This document shows, one piece after another, positions 31,193-41,955 of a stretch of 47,832 nt of DNA. The stretch's first letter is position 1, and each line of letters starts with the position of its first letter. The notes under the pieces are model-generated. The model was not told where the DNA came from, ran no database searches, and saw only the letters and a program-made list of their open reading frames with translations. Location: the NCBI GenBank assembly GCA_030374735.1, contig JASCIV010000098.1, forward strand, positions 1 through 47,832, written 5' to 3'. The position numbers were made by a program, and so were the translations under genes. The stretch is from Gracilaria caudata. Its lineage: Eukaryota; Rhodophyta; Florideophyceae; Gracilariales; Gracilariaceae.

Positions 31193-32662
31193 TCATGGTG
31201 CACAATGATCGTATGTGGTTGCTGGCTCATAGGCATATCTCTCAACGCCTCTTACAATCCTTTTCCTCAACTTCAGTCTAATACGGTTATTCTCCATTGA
31301 TGCTGATGCTGGAGCAAGAGCTCTTGACCAACTTTCAGACAGTCCGTCCACCATATTTGGTTTCTGGATGCTGTGCGCGTAACAAACAAAGCAGAGCTGC
31401 GTCCCAAGTCCGAATAGAAAAACAAAAACCAGCTCTATTGCCCCAATGATGATTACCTCGGTATCCAATATCGTGAGTTCATGTACAGAGTCTCCTGCAA
31501 CAGTTACGGATTCATTTTCTGTTTTGGAATAGAAAAGTAATCCAAGATCATGATACATATCAGACAATTCTGGTCCAATATTCGTTAATCCTTTCGCTAC
31601 TAAAGCTTCGGTGTCCAGCATTATCTCCTCCTTAAATTCTATACGTGCTATAAACTTTAGCGCCTGAGTAGAGGATTCTGGTACAATGTTCACAAGTTCT
31701 TTGGCGGTTGTGTCACCGGACGTATTTTGCATTCGAAACACATCAGCAGTCACGAAAGTGAGGTACAAGTAGGTATATGTTCCCCTCTTTTCATGGCAAT
31801 ACAGAGTAAAGAGCTCTTTCGACGACAAACGAGTTGCCAGCCCAGGAATAAAACACTCTGTACCGTTTTCATTCGACAGGATAACATTGATCTTCAATTG
31901 ATCTCGTTGAGAAAATGATCCAACGGACTTCGCTGAAAGATGCAAGGTGACTTCTCGATCGCGGGAATGTGGGACCTGAAAGTCACTAAATTCTATGATT
32001 CGAAAAAGGCCTTTCTCAGTTCCATCGAGGCAAAAAACTTGATACATGACATCCACGTTAGGAGAGGTAACATCTCCAGACACTTCAGGAAAAGAACTAT
32101 TTCGATACTCGTCAGGTAGAAGATTATATCCGAGTTCATAAACCGAACGATCATCCTCAAGTTCGGAAGAAATTTCAAGGTTCTCGCTTTGTATATAAGT
32201 GACATTAGCCACTCTTGCAATAAGCCATCCCTCTGCATCTATATATGAACAGGTATGGAAAATATAGGAAAAGTCAGATGTTCGATTTTGGAACAACAAC
32301 TTTTCTTTGAATAGCTGTCCACCTTTGGGTGTGAGTACAAAGGCATGCGGAAGCCTCTTTGTCACCATGACAGGTTGCTCCTTATTCTCAAGTCTTGTCT
32401 CAAGATAAAACGGAATGATAATGCATACAATTCGGAAGAGGAAAAGCAACATGTGCGACCATTGACGACTAAAAAGACCTTCGTTCCAAAGAGGATATTG
32501 AAATGACGTAGCTTGCACGTGTATCCCCATCTTAGCGCGCCGATATGCAAAGAAGGTAGCAGCTTTTGAAGTAGAATCAATCAAGACAGGAATGACAACA
32601 AGTTCGAAGATGAAAAATACTATCGCTGCGGTGATGCCGTTTCCAAACGGTAGCTCGATCAT
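31193..32662 (-). CDS. Membrane gene A, unit 2: three-helix glycoprotein-like protein
   Basis: The protein has 489 residues from the ATG shared with the unit 3 copy (MIELPFGNGITA). Helix 1 is at about residues 8-30 and helix 2 at about 70-90 (MLLFLFRIVCIIIPFYL), joined by a conserved basic loop (FQYPLWNEGLFSRQW). A region of about 340 residues follows, with several N-glycosylation sites and cysteines, including CSYIDAEGWLIARVANVTYI. Helix 3 (VIIIGAIELVFVFLFGLG) precedes a basic tail with PNMVDGLSESWSRAL and NRIRLKLRKRI. This predicts a large lumenal or extracellular domain and a cytosolic C-terminus. I do not recognise the family. It is paralogous to gene B, which diverges from it across 613 bp. 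A possible upstream exon is listed separately. Confidence 0.85.
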   Translation of the reverse strand: MIELPFGNGITAAIVFFIFELVVIPVLIDSTSKAATFFAYRRAKMGIHVQATSFQYPLWNEGLFSRQWSHMLLFLFRIVCIIIPFYLETRLENKEQPVMVTKRLPHAFVLTPKGGQLFKEKLLFQNRTSDFSYIFHTCSYIDAEGWLIARVANVTYIQSENLEISSELEDDRSVYELGYNLLPDEYRNSSFPEVSGDVTSPNVDVMYQVFCLDGTEKGLFRIIEFSDFQVPHSRDREVTLHLSAKSVGSFSQRDQLKINVILSNENGTECFIPGLATRLSSKELFTLYCHEKRGTYTYLYLTFVTADVFRMQNTSGDTTAKELVNIVPESSTQALKFIARIEFKEEIMLDTEALVAKGLTNIGPELSDMYHDLGLLFYSKTENESVTVAGDSVHELTILDTEVIIIGAIELVFVFLFGLGTQLCFVCYAHSIQKPNMVDGLSESWSRALAPASASMENNRIRLKLRKRIVRGVERYAYEPATTYDHCAP

Positions 32663-32800
32663 GGCGAACAACTTGAAAAGGAGTCACTGAACTCAGGTTT
32701 TCTGGTCGGCGCGATATAACAAGCATCAAGTACATCAAAGCTCTTACGTTTGGATGAGGCCAGTCTTGGCGCTTGATGGCGTTTCAATGAGAAAACTTAC

Positions 32801-33034
32801 GATGGTGCTTTCGTGACTGGAAGCAATGATTTCGGTTTGAAGCCAGCCAATGGAAACGGTGTCCGAGCTTCTTGTTGGCGCAGCAAATCTCGAAACGTTT
32901 CCGAAACGCACATCATACACCGTGATACGCTTATGTGATGATCCCATGTTCCCCACCATATACAGTAGCGTACTGTATAGCATCAGTATGATACTGATCA
33001 TGATGACGATGCTTGCTAGCACTTGCTTTTGCAT
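32801..33034 (-). CDS. Possible upstream exon of gene A, unit 2
   Basis: An ATG at 33034 opens 78 codons with one strong helix (VLASIVIMISIILMLYSTLLY) that end at a consensus donor (GTAAGT, from 32800). An acceptor ending at 32672 (CTTTTCAAG) would make a 129-nt phase-0 intron and continue exactly into the gene A frame as LFAMIELPFG, giving 570 residues and a fourth helix. In unit 3 the donor has changed and the matching frame is broken, so the exon is either dispensable, lost there, or not an exon. Confidence 0.35.
32959..32979. repeat. Perfect inverted repeat
   Basis: TATACAGTA and TACTGTATA flank GCG. It lies in the shared 5' region of the A/B pair, and also within the possible upstream exon of A, so it may be a binding site or a coding accident. 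Confidence 0.35.
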
Positions 33035-33275
33035 CGCAGACGTAGCTTCGTACTTATAACTGACCGCGTTTGCAAGAGTTAGCCTTAGCTCTGTATTTGT
33101 ACGGAGAAACAAGCGCTACGGTACAAAGGTAGCAGTGCGCGTGGTTTCTCCTACGTTGTAAGACTGAAGCTCAATGCGATCGTATACGTTCGTCTTTTGA
33201 GAACACGAAGTGTGGTCGTGGCACCAACCTCGTCAAACGAAAAGGCCTCCTTCATTGCCTCCACGGACAATCAGA

Positions 33276-34738
33276 ATGCTAGACCTACCATTTCAAACCG
33301 GTGTTGTCGCTGGCTTTCTCTTTCTCACTTTTGAACTTTTCGTTTTCCCTGCGCTCATGTATTCTACCTCTGCCATTGCATCATTGCATCTTTACCATCA
33401 TTCAAAACGGGGCAATGAGGTACGCATCGAGACTTTGAAGTTTCCGTATTGGAGTGAGGGTCTTCTGCACCGTCAACGACCACATGTGCTTCTGCTCTTG
33501 TTTCGAATGCTCGCAATTGCTATTCCGGTTTACTTAGACACAAGACTTGAGGCTGGCCGCGGTGTTGTGCGTAACACCTACCGGCATGCATTTGCAGTCG
33601 CACCGAGACAAAAAACTGGCTTTGGTACGAAAACATGTTCAATGTACGCATCTACGACTTAAACGAGCAGAGCAAAACCGTGTACGACCGATGTACATAT
33701 ATGGATGCAGATAGATGGCGCAGAGCATCTCTAGCTAACGTTTCATTTCTCGAAAACGGTCGTGAATTAGTAGAATGTATCGCGGGTACTGAAATACGAG
33801 TGTTCCAAAGCGTTGGCAATATCGATGCACTACGTAACTATTCAAAGTACGAGAAATACCTTATCGTGAATCTTACGTGGATTGAAGGGCCACTAGAAGC
33901 GTTTCCGAACAGTTCTTTTTCTCTATTTGATTCTCTTGAAACTCGAAACCAGTACTATCTGATAACCAATTTGACGGTGGTAGGTGAGAGCGGTTTAGAG
34001 TGCTTTTCATTGACACACGTGATCATGAGATCGGACTTTGGAATACGTCCTTTCTTCCTTTGTCAGAAAGTGGAAGGAAGGGTTGTGGAATACTACTATG
34101 CTTATGGGGGTATAGATGACCGCCTAGCGAAACCAGACATATTAACTAACAAAAAAGTCAAAGGGTTCCTAACCAGCAAAACGCGAAGACTGGACGTTGC
34201 CTTGCTCTATGTGGAAACGCTGCAGTTCGAGAATAATGTATTGATCAGCGCTGCACACATTTCGAACTCAGAATCGGAGCCGGGGATTCATGTCATCGAT
34301 TCGCTTTGTAAAAGATGTGGCAAACATCCGCTTATCGAACTTCGGAGACATTTTTATTCAATGCTGAGAAGACTCTTGTATACAAGAATGGATAATGCAA
34401 CTCTGGCAGTTCCTACCGCTCAATTTGGCCGCACTATTGTAAGCAATCACTTAATTATTCTCGGTGCGCTTGAGGTTAGTGTTGTGTTGTTGATCACAAC
34501 CTGTGTGTGGCTGTACTTATGGCGCACGCGTAATTATGTTCAGATGCCTAACACTCTTAATGGCCTATCGGAGGTGTGGGCTGTTTCGAACGATCGCTCG
34601 CAACCCGTCGGAACACGCGAGCGAAGGCGCATCACGCTGAGGATGAGAAAGGGCACACAGGGCGAGCAACAGAACATCTTGGAGCCGTTGGAAATGACAG
34701 CCTGCCGTGTGGGAGATCAGCACCCATCACTGTGGTGA
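33276..34738 (+). CDS. Membrane gene B, unit 2: frameshifted copy
   Basis: It starts at the ATG shared with the unit 3 copy (MLDLPFQTGVV; both sit in AGAATGCTAGA). The first 113 codons run through helix 1, the FPYWSEGLLHRQRPHVLLLL loop/helix 2 region and YRHAFAVAPRQ. The frame then breaks at an A run (33610-33615). The rest is open in another frame from there to 34738 and matches the unit 3 protein to its tail (TLNGLSEVWAVSND, RRRITLRMRKG). A single one-base loss or two-base gain in the homopolymer explains it. This may be a sequencing error or a young inactivation. An ATG at 33635 could start a product lacking helices 1 and 2. Confidence 0.8.
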
Positions 34739-36103
34739 TTGAGGTGCACATTGACTGCGTAGGCCCTTCGTACAAAACATCCCAGAAATCCACATTTACA
34801 CGCTGTAAACCACGAAACCAGAACTTGTTCAAGTCCTGAGATTTGAGCATCTCGGCGCTGACACACATCGGCGGCCCAACATGTTCTTAGCCAGCGGCCT
34901 TGGTTACAGGCTCTTCTAGTCGCAGCCCAACCCCACTGCCTTCCCTCTCCGACTGCACACTCCGGTATCAAAGACGGAGAAACAGACACAAAAAAAAGTA
35001 CATCAACTACACTTACAATGAGAGTCTCCGACCTGTATCGGAAAACAACTTTCATATTCTCGAAGCTATATGAAAAACGAACCCGTGCTAGTATTCTTAG
35101 AATAAAAAAGCAGAGTGCTAACGTTAGTTTACAAATGTTTTCGCTGTTCTTGCACTATCATGTTGAACGCTCGGAAGAGATCAAGGTGGAAAAGTAGTCA
35201 TTTGCGCTGCAGGTGTCTGTTCTAATTCTGCGTCCCAAGTCGATGAAATAGTCCCTCTTTGTCTTCATCTTCTTTGTTATGAGCGCGAGTCACTGGCTTT
35301 TCGAAAACGCGTGGGGAACGCTTATATTCCCCAACAACCTATAAAACGTCCAGAGGACAAACCCTGCATTGTCTATGTAAGTACAACCGTTTTACACTCA
35401 GTCAGTGCTCAGATTGTTCTCCTGAAACAGATTAGGCCTCTAAGGTGCTCTCTTCTGCGTAAGCATTTCACTACTCACTTTTATCGCCTTTTTAGCTCTC
35501 CTCAACATCCGCCACGATCCTCTGTTCACCCGATGAGCTTGTCGGTAGAGCGGCACACCACGAGAAGTCACTTTTCCGTCCTCTCACTACCCGTTGTATA
35601 TCTAAGATTTGTTTTCCTAGTTAGAACCATTCTCAAAACGTTTGACCTTTATCCTATAAAAAGTACCTGTTCCTTCCAATTGTTCGAGAAACAACTCAGA
35701 TCATAGTCAATCTTATGCGCTACACATTGCGGCAGCCTGTGGCATAATTTTCTAGTGGAGGCTCTAAACAGTCGCTGTGCCTGGCTATCTGGTGATTAAA
35801 CATCAAATACCTTCAGAGCTCTATGGCCAATCGTATTGTCGAACTTACATTTGAAAGAAAATTTTTCCTCTTCATCCGCGATATTCACATTATTCTCCAC
35901 TTCTCAAGACAGGTTGAGGCTCTTTCCCGTTTTGCCTACGAAAAATTTTCCGAGCAGATCCAACTCAGTTCAAATTACCCTTGCTTGGCATGATGATAGA
36001 AAGTAGATTGTAGAGGAATCAGTCCCATTGGAATCAAAGACAAATCGGAACCACCTTCAAGTAGAAACTTGTGAGTACACGTGGCGCTTAGTGTTTCCGA
36101 GAG
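34739..36103. repeat. Array unit 2, flank between gene B and R copy 4
   Basis: No gene is seen. From about 35040 it is recognisably related to the unit 1 flank (27430-28237) and the unit 3 flank (43870-45042), for example TTCTTAGAATA at 35094 and 27481, GTAGTCATT in all three, and GCCAATCGTATTG at 35826. The first 300 bp have no match I can see in unit 1, as expected if the deletion there removed them. Confidence 0.6.
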
Positions 36104-38110
36104 CAAAAGGTCTGGGGACGCCACTCCCCAGCCTTCTTCGGCCCCAGAGGGGGTGCCGCCCCTGGGTGCCAGGACCAGGGTTCCTACCCCCCGACCCTCA
36201 TCCGGACCCGGGGAGGGCTTCACAGACGGTCCACCACCACTTCGCCCCGGGTTTCGCGACTGCTGCACCCCGGCCCAGGTCCAGGCTTCTGTACCCACCC
36301 CGTTCCCACATTGACCATTGAAATTCGTCTCAGTTTTTCCATTGTTGGGGTTCGATTCCGTAGTCTCTGTCATTCATCATGGCAGTTCTTCCACTGGGCC
36401 GGGACATAACCCCCGGCCCGACATCTGAACTCTTAGAACACAAATTTAAAGAGTACAAGTTTTGTAACTGGTTCAATTATTCAATATGTTAACCATCATG
36501 CACAAAGATAGAAGAATATATATGGCTATTTCACTGTAGCTCAATTAGATTTTAATTGTAGATTAGAATTGTGGAGAATAATGCAAACGTGGGAAGATGA
36601 GATCTTGGGCTGAGACTGGTCGGCCACCTTGCTTACTTCCTCTACTTCTTCGACTTTGTTTTGCATGTAATGTTTGTTCTGGGATTGCTAATAGTTTTAG
36701 TGGTGAAAGTAACCCAATTCGTTTTCAAGTACCAGCTTTTTAATACACGAGTTTTACGGTAACCACTTTGACTCATGTTGATCATGACAGTGATGTAGAT
36801 ATCATTGTTTGTTTCACCGTCATCTCCTTGTTCGTCTTTTCCCACCTGCTGCACAAATTCTTTCAACGTTTGATTAATACCTTCATCTACAATGACACAT
36901 ATTGAGGGCGGACGTCATTCTACAATATAAGTTATGGAAACGAAGTTATCATGCCTTTCCTTCTTCCCGTCCTCCCGGGCCCATCTGCAGACTGTCGATG
37001 ACGAAGGTATCGAAGAACATATGCGAGTGGAGTTGTGTAACGTGTCAACTACATCATGTATTGGATGGGACGCTCCCATCCAATAGGAGATTGCCAGCGC
37101 GCCTTTCAAGGGCTACGATCAGGTGATCTCCACTGTAATCTGCAACAGCTAAGTTTTGTCACTGCTGTGCAGCATTGCAGCTAATGTTAACGGCAGGGGC
37201 GGGTATCTCTGTTGAAAACGAGTCATTGAACCTCGACGACGATGGTAGTTGCTCACCTAGTGCCAAAGTGCAGTTGGGCAGAACTCTACTTTCGTACAAC
37301 AGAGTGCGTCTTGTATGAACATGAATATGCGCAGCAACCGCATGTTTGCCAGAATGGAACTAATACGGCTGCAGTTGGAGAGAGTTAGACAGCTCACAAC
37401 TGGAGATTTATTCTCTTTTGTTCACCATGGAAGAAATTCTTTCTTCCGAAAAAGGCAGGAAAGCAAGCCAGTCAACCCCACGCCCAACTTCTTTCATATT
37501 CTGAAGAGGGCATTGTGTAGTATTCAATTTCTACCACACTCGCAAACGCCCTCTTCCCACTTTCCGCATCTAGTCCTCAAAGCTTCATCAACTACGACAG
37601 TGGTCAAAACAACCGAACAGTCCCCTAAAAACCACGGTTCTCTCCTCTATCTCACAAAGACTCCGATGACGCACAAAAGTCGCCATGTAAACTACGTCCC
37701 TCCTCATCGACGACTTGACTGTCGATATGAGCATCACTTACAAAACACCTGAAATGCTTTCGTTTGCCGCGCAGGGGTCAAGTCCTGTGACTGTGTGTTC
37801 CCCAGTCATCGAACATTCCACATCAGTTCGCTAAAGGTTTTATCCATACACCCCTCCCCCCTTCTTATTGATGCTGGTTTTCGTCAATACTAGACATTGC
37901 TTCAACGCAGTAGCGAACGCTACCTTCGCTCGCCAGTCCTTCTGCACTGCAGTTACTTGCAATCTAGCACCATTTGTTCACCTTCACATATCACAGTTCT
38001 GACACTTTCCTCCAACACCTCGCCGTATCACTTGCCTCTGTTCGCGACAAAACATTATGAGCCACATCGTTTGTTTATACACTCCGCTCTTGTTCAAAAT
38101 CAAGCTCCCT
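36104..38110 (+). repeat. R element copy 4, between array units 2 and 3
   Basis: It begins CAAAAGGTCTGGGGACG. The core is close to copies 1 and 5, with an intact GGGTTCGATTCCG and the GGGCCGGG...CCCGGCCC hairpin at about 36398-36420. The AT-rich tail decays to about 38110, where it meets the unit 3 CCT2 relic at the same point as in unit 2. Confidence 0.75.
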
Positions 38111-38134
38111 GTCCCTTGAGCCCCTTCGGAGACA

Positions 38135-38885
38135 CATGTACGCGTGACCAGTAGATCTTGACCTTGTCCGTAACCATGGCACTATTGGCCACAAGGATTT
38201 TCGCGTTCTCCACTCTTGTAGGCTGACCAACCCCGAGCTTCTTCTCCAGAATAAATCCTTCTTCCAGCCACGAATCGGATACGCTTCCCCGACACTTCTT
38301 GATGATTTGAATGTGCTCCACATTCGTCGACCCGCGTTAACGAGGAACCACATTGACGGCCACCCAGCAACATGATTCCTTGCCTGAGAAAGCACTTCAG
38401 ACGACAGCGTTGTTCTGGTAATGTTGAGCAAGTCATTTCGGAACGCTTCAGATCCATTGCCAACAGTGGTTTTTTCGAGCGCAATTCCTGCTGCTTTTGC
38501 AGCGATTCGATACCCTGAGATCACAGTCTATGGCTTCATCCTAGCCTCCAGCAGTTTCTCAGCTTCTTGTAACAACAAATCAGCGAGAACAAACATTGAG
38601 AACACACACTGAGATGGTTTCATCACCAACTTCATCATCTGCTTCTTTTGATTTGTCGACGCGCACTTCAGCGGCAGCGTTGTCGATCTGGATGCTTTTC
38701 AAAATGGTGACTTGAACATCATCACCGGCAGACTGATTTGATCAGATCTGTGATTAATAACGCTCCAAGAAACGATGAAAGGCGTGCATTTTCACCCTTT
38801 TGTTCGGAGGCGTTTTCCTTGCATGTTCGGATCGGCGCCAAAATGCGCAGCGTTTTGTGAGTCCTTCATTTTGGGAGACGAACTT
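38135..38885 (-). pseudogene. Truncated CCT2 pseudogene, array unit 3
   Basis: It carries the same 5' half of CCT2 as the unit 2 relic, broken by frameshifts and stops. Seven bases at 38737-38743 replace the 42 that encode the chaperonin TLGPKGMDK segment, as in unit 2. It also has its own losses, such as 15 bases near 38707 (in GTGGCGCCGTCGTTGGTGAC of the functional gene) and a duplicated patch near 38580-38610. Confidence 0.9.
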
Positions 38886-39214
38886 AAGCGTTATACGCAG
38901 TAAGTATTGACCTGATGACGCACTTGTCGTCGAAATGATGGGTCGAAGAAATCGCGCACCGTTGAATCCTGAATGTGAGAAACAGCAACGGTGAGGGCTG
39001 AACGAACGATCAAGCCCTGAACATCGGAGTTGCTGGCCATGCTACGATCTTCGTCGCACGAAGCATCATGTCTACGCCGCAGACTCTACGGGGCGGGCGT
39101 CTTTAGATGTGCTCGTCGACGGACGGATCAAATCTGAAATGATTTTCAAAAACTTTGTAGTCCAAGAATTGTTTCGTTTCAAATTCTGTACCTCTGGAAA
39201 TAGGTTCCCGATTC

Positions 39215-39906
39215 GGGGGACCCGAAGAAGAGCAAAGCCTGTTGTCCAGAAGATGAGCTGGAGGTGTTAAAGCTCTTTGACCGGCATAATGTCATCGTAA
39301 TCGTCAACTGAGATTTCGAACAGACCTTGAAGGACTTTGAGAATTAATATTACGTCGAAGGGATGCAAAACATATCTGCTAGATTTCGGGAAAAGTCTAG
39401 ACGTAATGGCTTGCTGTCTTACGATGCGATCTTCTTGCATGAAAGTGTCGAGTTTGGCAAACATCGCCGAACGGTGCAACCCAGTGGTATAATGTTATCG
39501 TGTGCAGACAAGATTGATTATAGGCCAGGCTTCGCTAGACGTTTTCCATGTTTCCAATATGAGCTTTGTCTGAAGATGGCATGTGGGTGATTTCACAATG
39601 CAAAGACGCGAACGTTGGTAGCACGGAGCAATGATAAGGAACAGCTTGTTTGTTACGGTACTTGCGCCATGGTGACCTCGGCACGCGTACAACTTTGTCT
39701 GCCTGCTTCAAGCCATTTCGGTATGCGAGCCGCCTTCGTTATTGTACATCCATCACGCAAAGCATGGCTTCTCTTGGGAAGATTTGTGCCACGGTTTTCC
39801 AGGCGTTTATGAACCTTGCACGTTCGCACGATATGTGCTTTGCAAATTGGACGCAGCAAGATGCCCATCGAAGTGGTGTAAGCGCACTGCAATCTTCAAC
39901 GCCACT
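39215..39906. repeat. Array unit 3, spacer X
   Basis: It is related to 26560-27340 beside the functional CCT2 and is missing from unit 2, where the CCT2 upstream region (to about 31140) is followed within 50 bp by the end of gene A. Short frames here are not conserved in the other copy, so I regard X as non-coding. Confidence 0.65.
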
Positions 39907-41538
39907 TCAACACTCGCCCTGGTCACAGTGCATTACACATTCCTTGTGACGTTCTTCATGATCGTTAGTAGTTGCTGGCTCATATACATACTTCTCAACC
40001 CCTCTTACAATCCTTTTCCTCAACCTCAATCTAATGCGGTTGCTTTCCATTGATGCTGTTGCTGGAGTAACAGCTCTTGACCAACTTTCGGACAGCCCGT
40101 CCACTGTATTTGGTCTCTGGATCCCATGCGCATAACAGGTGAAGCACAGCTGCATTCCGAGTCCGAAAAGAAAAATAACACTCAGTTCTATCGCACCAAT
40201 GATGATGATCCTATTATCCAGTATCGTGCGTTCAAGCACGGAGTCTCCTGCCATAGTGACCGATTTATTTTCTGTTTTGGAATACAAATGTATCCCGAGA
40301 TCATGATAAAGTTGGGACAATTGATTATGAGAAAAATCCAGTTCTTCCCTCTCTGGTTCTTGTTTGGCTAGAAATTCGGCATCCAGCATTATCTGCTCCT
40401 TAAATTCCATTGCTGCCACAAACTGTAGCACGGTCGTTAAAGATTCTGGCACAATATTCACAAGTGCTTCAGCGGGCGTGACAACAGTTGTATTTTGCTC
40501 TCGAAACACATCAACAGTCACCGAGGTTTTGTACAAGTCGATATATGTTCCATTCTTTTTGTGACAATATATGTTTGTCTTCTTTTCCGGCTGAAACCAA
40601 GTTGTCTGCACGGGAATAAAGCACTCTATACCCTTTACATCCGATACGATCGCATTGATCTTCAAATGACTCAGTGTAGAAAACGAGTCCACGATCTTTG
40701 GCGAAAGATGCAAAGTGACATTTGGATCACGGGAATATGGGTCAGTTTCCCTTATGCTTTCGGTTTCTATGACTCGAAAAAGGGTTTCCTCGGTTCCATC
40801 GAGGCAAAAAACCTGATACATGAGATTGAAAGTAAAAGTAGTAGTTTCAAACTCGTTGAAGGACGAATTATTTCCAATCTCTCCAAAAGGAGCATTCTCT
40901 GCTAATTCCTCAAAAGAAGAACCATCTCCAAGCTCATCAAACGAGGAAGTATCTCCAAACTCGTCAGCAGGACTATATCCATAATCGTAAAGCGGAGCTT
41001 CATTTCCGAGATTATCAAGAGAAAGATCATCTTCAAATTGCGGATAAGCGACGTGTCTCTCACCCTGTACATATGTAACATTAGCCAGCCTTGCAATGAG
41101 CCATCCCTCTGCATCTACATATGAACAAGTATTGAGAATGTTGGAGAAGTCAGAGGTTTCATTTCGAAACAACACCTGTTCTTTGAATGGCGGATCGACT
41201 TTGGATGTGATTACAAAAGCGTTTGGAAGACTTCTTGTCACCATGACAGGTTGCTCCTTATATTCGAGTCTTGTCTCAAGGTAAACAGGAATGACAATGC
41301 ATATCATTCGGAAGAGAAAGAACACTATATGCGACCATTCACGACTAAAAAGACCTTCGTTCCAAAGAGGATATTGAAATGACGAAACTCGTATGTGCAT
41401 GTCCTTTTTAGCTCGCCAATGTACAAAAAATGAAGCAGCTCTTGATGTAGAATCGATCAGAATAGGAATGAGAACGAGTTCGAATACGAAAAACACTATC
41501 GCTGCAGTGATGCCGTTTCCAAACGGTAGTTCGATCAT
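39907..41538 (-). CDS. Membrane gene A, unit 3: three-helix glycoprotein-like protein with acidic repeats
   Basis: The protein has 543 residues from the first in-frame ATG (MIELPFGNGITA). Helix 1 is at 9-29, helix 2 at about 70-88 and helix 3 is IIIIGAIELSVIFLFGLG. Between helices 2 and 3 is a glycosylation-rich region with the family signature CSYVDAEGWLIARLANVTYV (138-157). It then differs from the unit 2 copy by an expanded acidic 9-residue repeat at 176-232. The basic tail has PNTVDGLSESWSRAV and NRIRLRLRKRI. The last 12 residues (HKECVMHCDQGEC) are cysteine-rich and absent from the unit 2 copy, whose stop comes earlier. The function is unknown. The frame is intact, which suggests it is or recently was expressed. 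It diverges from gene B across 640 bp. Confidence 0.87.
   Translation of the reverse strand: MIELPFGNGITAAIVFFVFELVLIPILIDSTSRAASFFVHWRAKKDMHIRVSSFQYPLWNEGLFSREWSHIVFFLFRMICIVIPVYLETRLEYKEQPVMVTRSLPNAFVITSKVDPPFKEQVLFRNETSDFSNILNTCSYVDAEGWLIARLANVTYVQGERHVAYPQFEDDLSLDNLGNEAPLYDYGYSPADEFGDTSSFDELGDGSSFEELAENAPFGEIGNNSSFNEFETTTFTFNLMYQVFCLDGTEETLFRVIETESIRETDPYSRDPNVTLHLSPKIVDSFSTLSHLKINAIVSDVKGIECFIPVQTTWFQPEKKTNIYCHKKNGTYIDLYKTSVTVDVFREQNTTVVTPAEALVNIVPESLTTVLQFVAAMEFKEQIMLDAEFLAKQEPEREELDFSHNQLSQLYHDLGIHLYSKTENKSVTMAGDSVLERTILDNRIIIIGAIELSVIFLFGLGMQLCFTCYAHGIQRPNTVDGLSESWSRAVTPATASMESNRIRLRLRKRIVRGVEKYVYEPATTNDHEERHKECVMHCDQGEC
40843..41013 (-). repeat. 27-bp coding repeat in gene A, unit 3
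   Basis: About six degenerate 9-residue units occupy residues 176-232: NLGNEAPLY, a shorter DYGYSPAD, EFGDTSSFD, ELGDGSSFE, ELAENAPFG and EIGNNSSFN, then the start of another. The pattern is E-(F/L/I)-(G/A)-acidic/Asn-x-S/A-S/P-F. The unit 2 copy has only about one or two units (ELGYNLLPD, EYRNSSFPE). Confidence 0.8.
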
Positions 41539-41919
41539 GGCGAATAAATTGGAAGGGAAACGTGGAGTTGGGATGCCTCTTCGGTGCGATGCATAAAACT
41601 GATGGACGTTCGAGTACAACGAAGCTCTTACGTTTGTATGAATCTTAATTTCCTTCGTAGTTCTGCTGGATGGAAGAATGGATAGCTGTGTGTGCCATAA
41701 TTAGCTCTTAACGGCGTTTCAATGCAAATATCATTGTCTTGTCAGACAGTGGGTTCGGTTTGAAGGCAGCCAGTAGAAAGAATGCGCGAGCTTTTTGTTA
41801 GCACAACACATCTGGAGAGCTTTCCACAGTATGAGACCAGCGCCTTTCAGGCGGCATGAGAGGTTGAGGCTAACGAAGATGAAAACGATGCTGGGCTCCC
41901 TCTTGAGGAGAGCGTGTCT

Positions 41920-41955
<36 letters not shown>

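Noticed and set aside
33605..33640. Programmed -1 frameshift in gene B of unit 2
   Set aside because: The slippery heptamer is not in the required phase, and the intact unit 3 copy needs no shift.
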